A stretch of 6,191 nt of DNA from an uncultured Flavobacteriaceae bacterium. GTDB lineage: Bacteria; Bacteroidota; Bacteroidia; Flavobacteriales; Flavobacteriaceae. The stretch covers positions 1 through 6,191 of the forward strand of contig CAMZLT010000046.1 of NCBI GenBank assembly GCA_947311745.1, in the 5' to 3' direction. Below the pieces are notes generated by a model, which worked only from the letters and a program-made list of their open reading frames with translations, had not been told where the DNA came from and ran no database searches. Position 1 is the stretch's first letter. Each line of letters begins with the position of its first letter. Position numbers and translations under genes: made by a program. Shown piece after piece: positions 5,829 through 6,191 of the stretch.

Positions 5829-6191
5829 ATGAAAAATTTTATTCCATATATACTTGCAATTGCTGCATTTTCGATAGTTAGTTTGGCATATTTTTCGCCA
5901 GTTTTACAAGGTAAAGTAATTCATCAAAGTGATATTGTACAGTTCAAAGGATCGGCAAAAGAATTAAATGATTATCGCAACCAAACTGGCAAAGAAGCGT
6001 ATTGGACAAACACTTCTTTTGGAGGAATGCCAGCGTACAACGTAAGTGCAAAATATCCTAATAATTTATTGGTAAAGTAGATAAAGTACTACGTTTTTTA
6101 CCAAGACCTGCCGATTATTTGTTTTTGTATTTTCTTGGTTTTTTTGTGCTTTTACAAGTTTTAAAAATTGATTGGAAAATTGCAATTATAG
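5829..6191 (+). CDS. YfhO family polytopic membrane protein, N-terminal part, apparent frameshift and 3' truncated
   Basis: Residues 1-83 are read from the ATG at 5829: a first membrane helix (about 5-24), then the YfhO-family motifs 'FSPVLQGKVIHQSDIVQ' (22-38) and 'YWTNTSFGGMPAYNVSAKYP' (58-77). A TAG at 6078-6080 then stops this frame. The homologous sequence continues without a gap in the -1 frame from 6077: 'VDKVLRFLPRPADYLFLYFL' and a second membrane helix, open to the window edge (38 codons to 6190). One missing A in the AAA run at 6074-6076 explains the break. YfhO proteins are GT-C-like multi-spanning membrane proteins of about 800 aa or more. In Bacillus and Listeria, relatives take part in teichoic-acid glycosylation; the role in flavobacteria is not established. 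D35 in the first external loop is a candidate catalytic residue by analogy with GT-C enzymes. It may be a pseudogene or a sequencing or assembly error. Confidence 0.8.
6072..6080 (+). other. Apparent -1 frameshift site in the YfhO gene
   Basis: In the upstream frame the codons are GTA AAG TAG (stop). Reading with one extra A (GTA AAA GTA GAT AAA GTA) restores the conserved 'V-K-V-D-K-V-L-R-F-L-P-R-P' sequence. The AAG could in principle slip back onto AAA by one base before the stop, but the classical X-XXY-YYZ heptamer is not present, so a base deletion or a read error is more likely than programmed frameshifting. Confidence 0.7.

Noticed and set aside
6072..6080. Programmed -1 frameshifting as the explanation for the YfhO break
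   Set aside because: There is no X-XXY-YYZ slippery heptamer and no obvious downstream stem-loop; a missing base is the simpler reading, though recoding is not fully excluded.

Overview
The window looks like ordinary chromosomal DNA of a low-GC member of the Bacteroidota, most likely a Flavobacteriaceae species. The reasons are the very AT-rich sequence, start codons without Shine-Dalgarno motifs, exact TAnnTTTG promoter elements (the Bacteroidota -7 consensus), and a gene set typical of flavobacteria: an SbsA-type Ig-like lipoprotein-family protein, DUF1569, DUF4159, RsmE, a YghO-like GNAT protein, a 'transporter' outer-membrane protein with a Lys-rich tail, DUF4834 and YfhO.

Layout. Positions 1-1338 (+) carry the C-terminal part of an Ig-like domain protein whose start lies outside the window. 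It converges on a compact minus-strand block of five genes, read from 5436 down to 1345: outer-membrane beta-barrel protein, GNAT-fold protein, 16S rRNA m3U1498 methyltransferase RsmE, DUF4159 protein, and DUF1569 (DinB-like) protein. The gaps inside this block are 9, 1, 4 and 22 bp, so it is very probably one operon. A 92-bp divergent intergenic region (5437-5528) separates it from two plus-strand genes, a small DUF4834 membrane protein and the N-terminal part of a YfhO-family polytopic membrane protein that runs off the right edge. No stretch longer than 300 bases lacks a gene. No RNA gene, insertion sequence, CRISPR array or attachment site was seen.

How the genes relate. RsmE is the only gene with a precisely known reaction (ribosome modification). 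The others are mostly envelope proteins or conserved families without a defined substrate, and the operon does not read as a single pathway. The two most noteworthy features are an apparent single-base deletion early in yfhO (near 6072-6080), after which the conserved YfhO sequence continues in the -1 frame, and a roughly 68-residue tail on the outer-membrane protein that is about 60% Lys/Arg. I found no convincing evidence of a novel defence, mobile or biosynthetic system.
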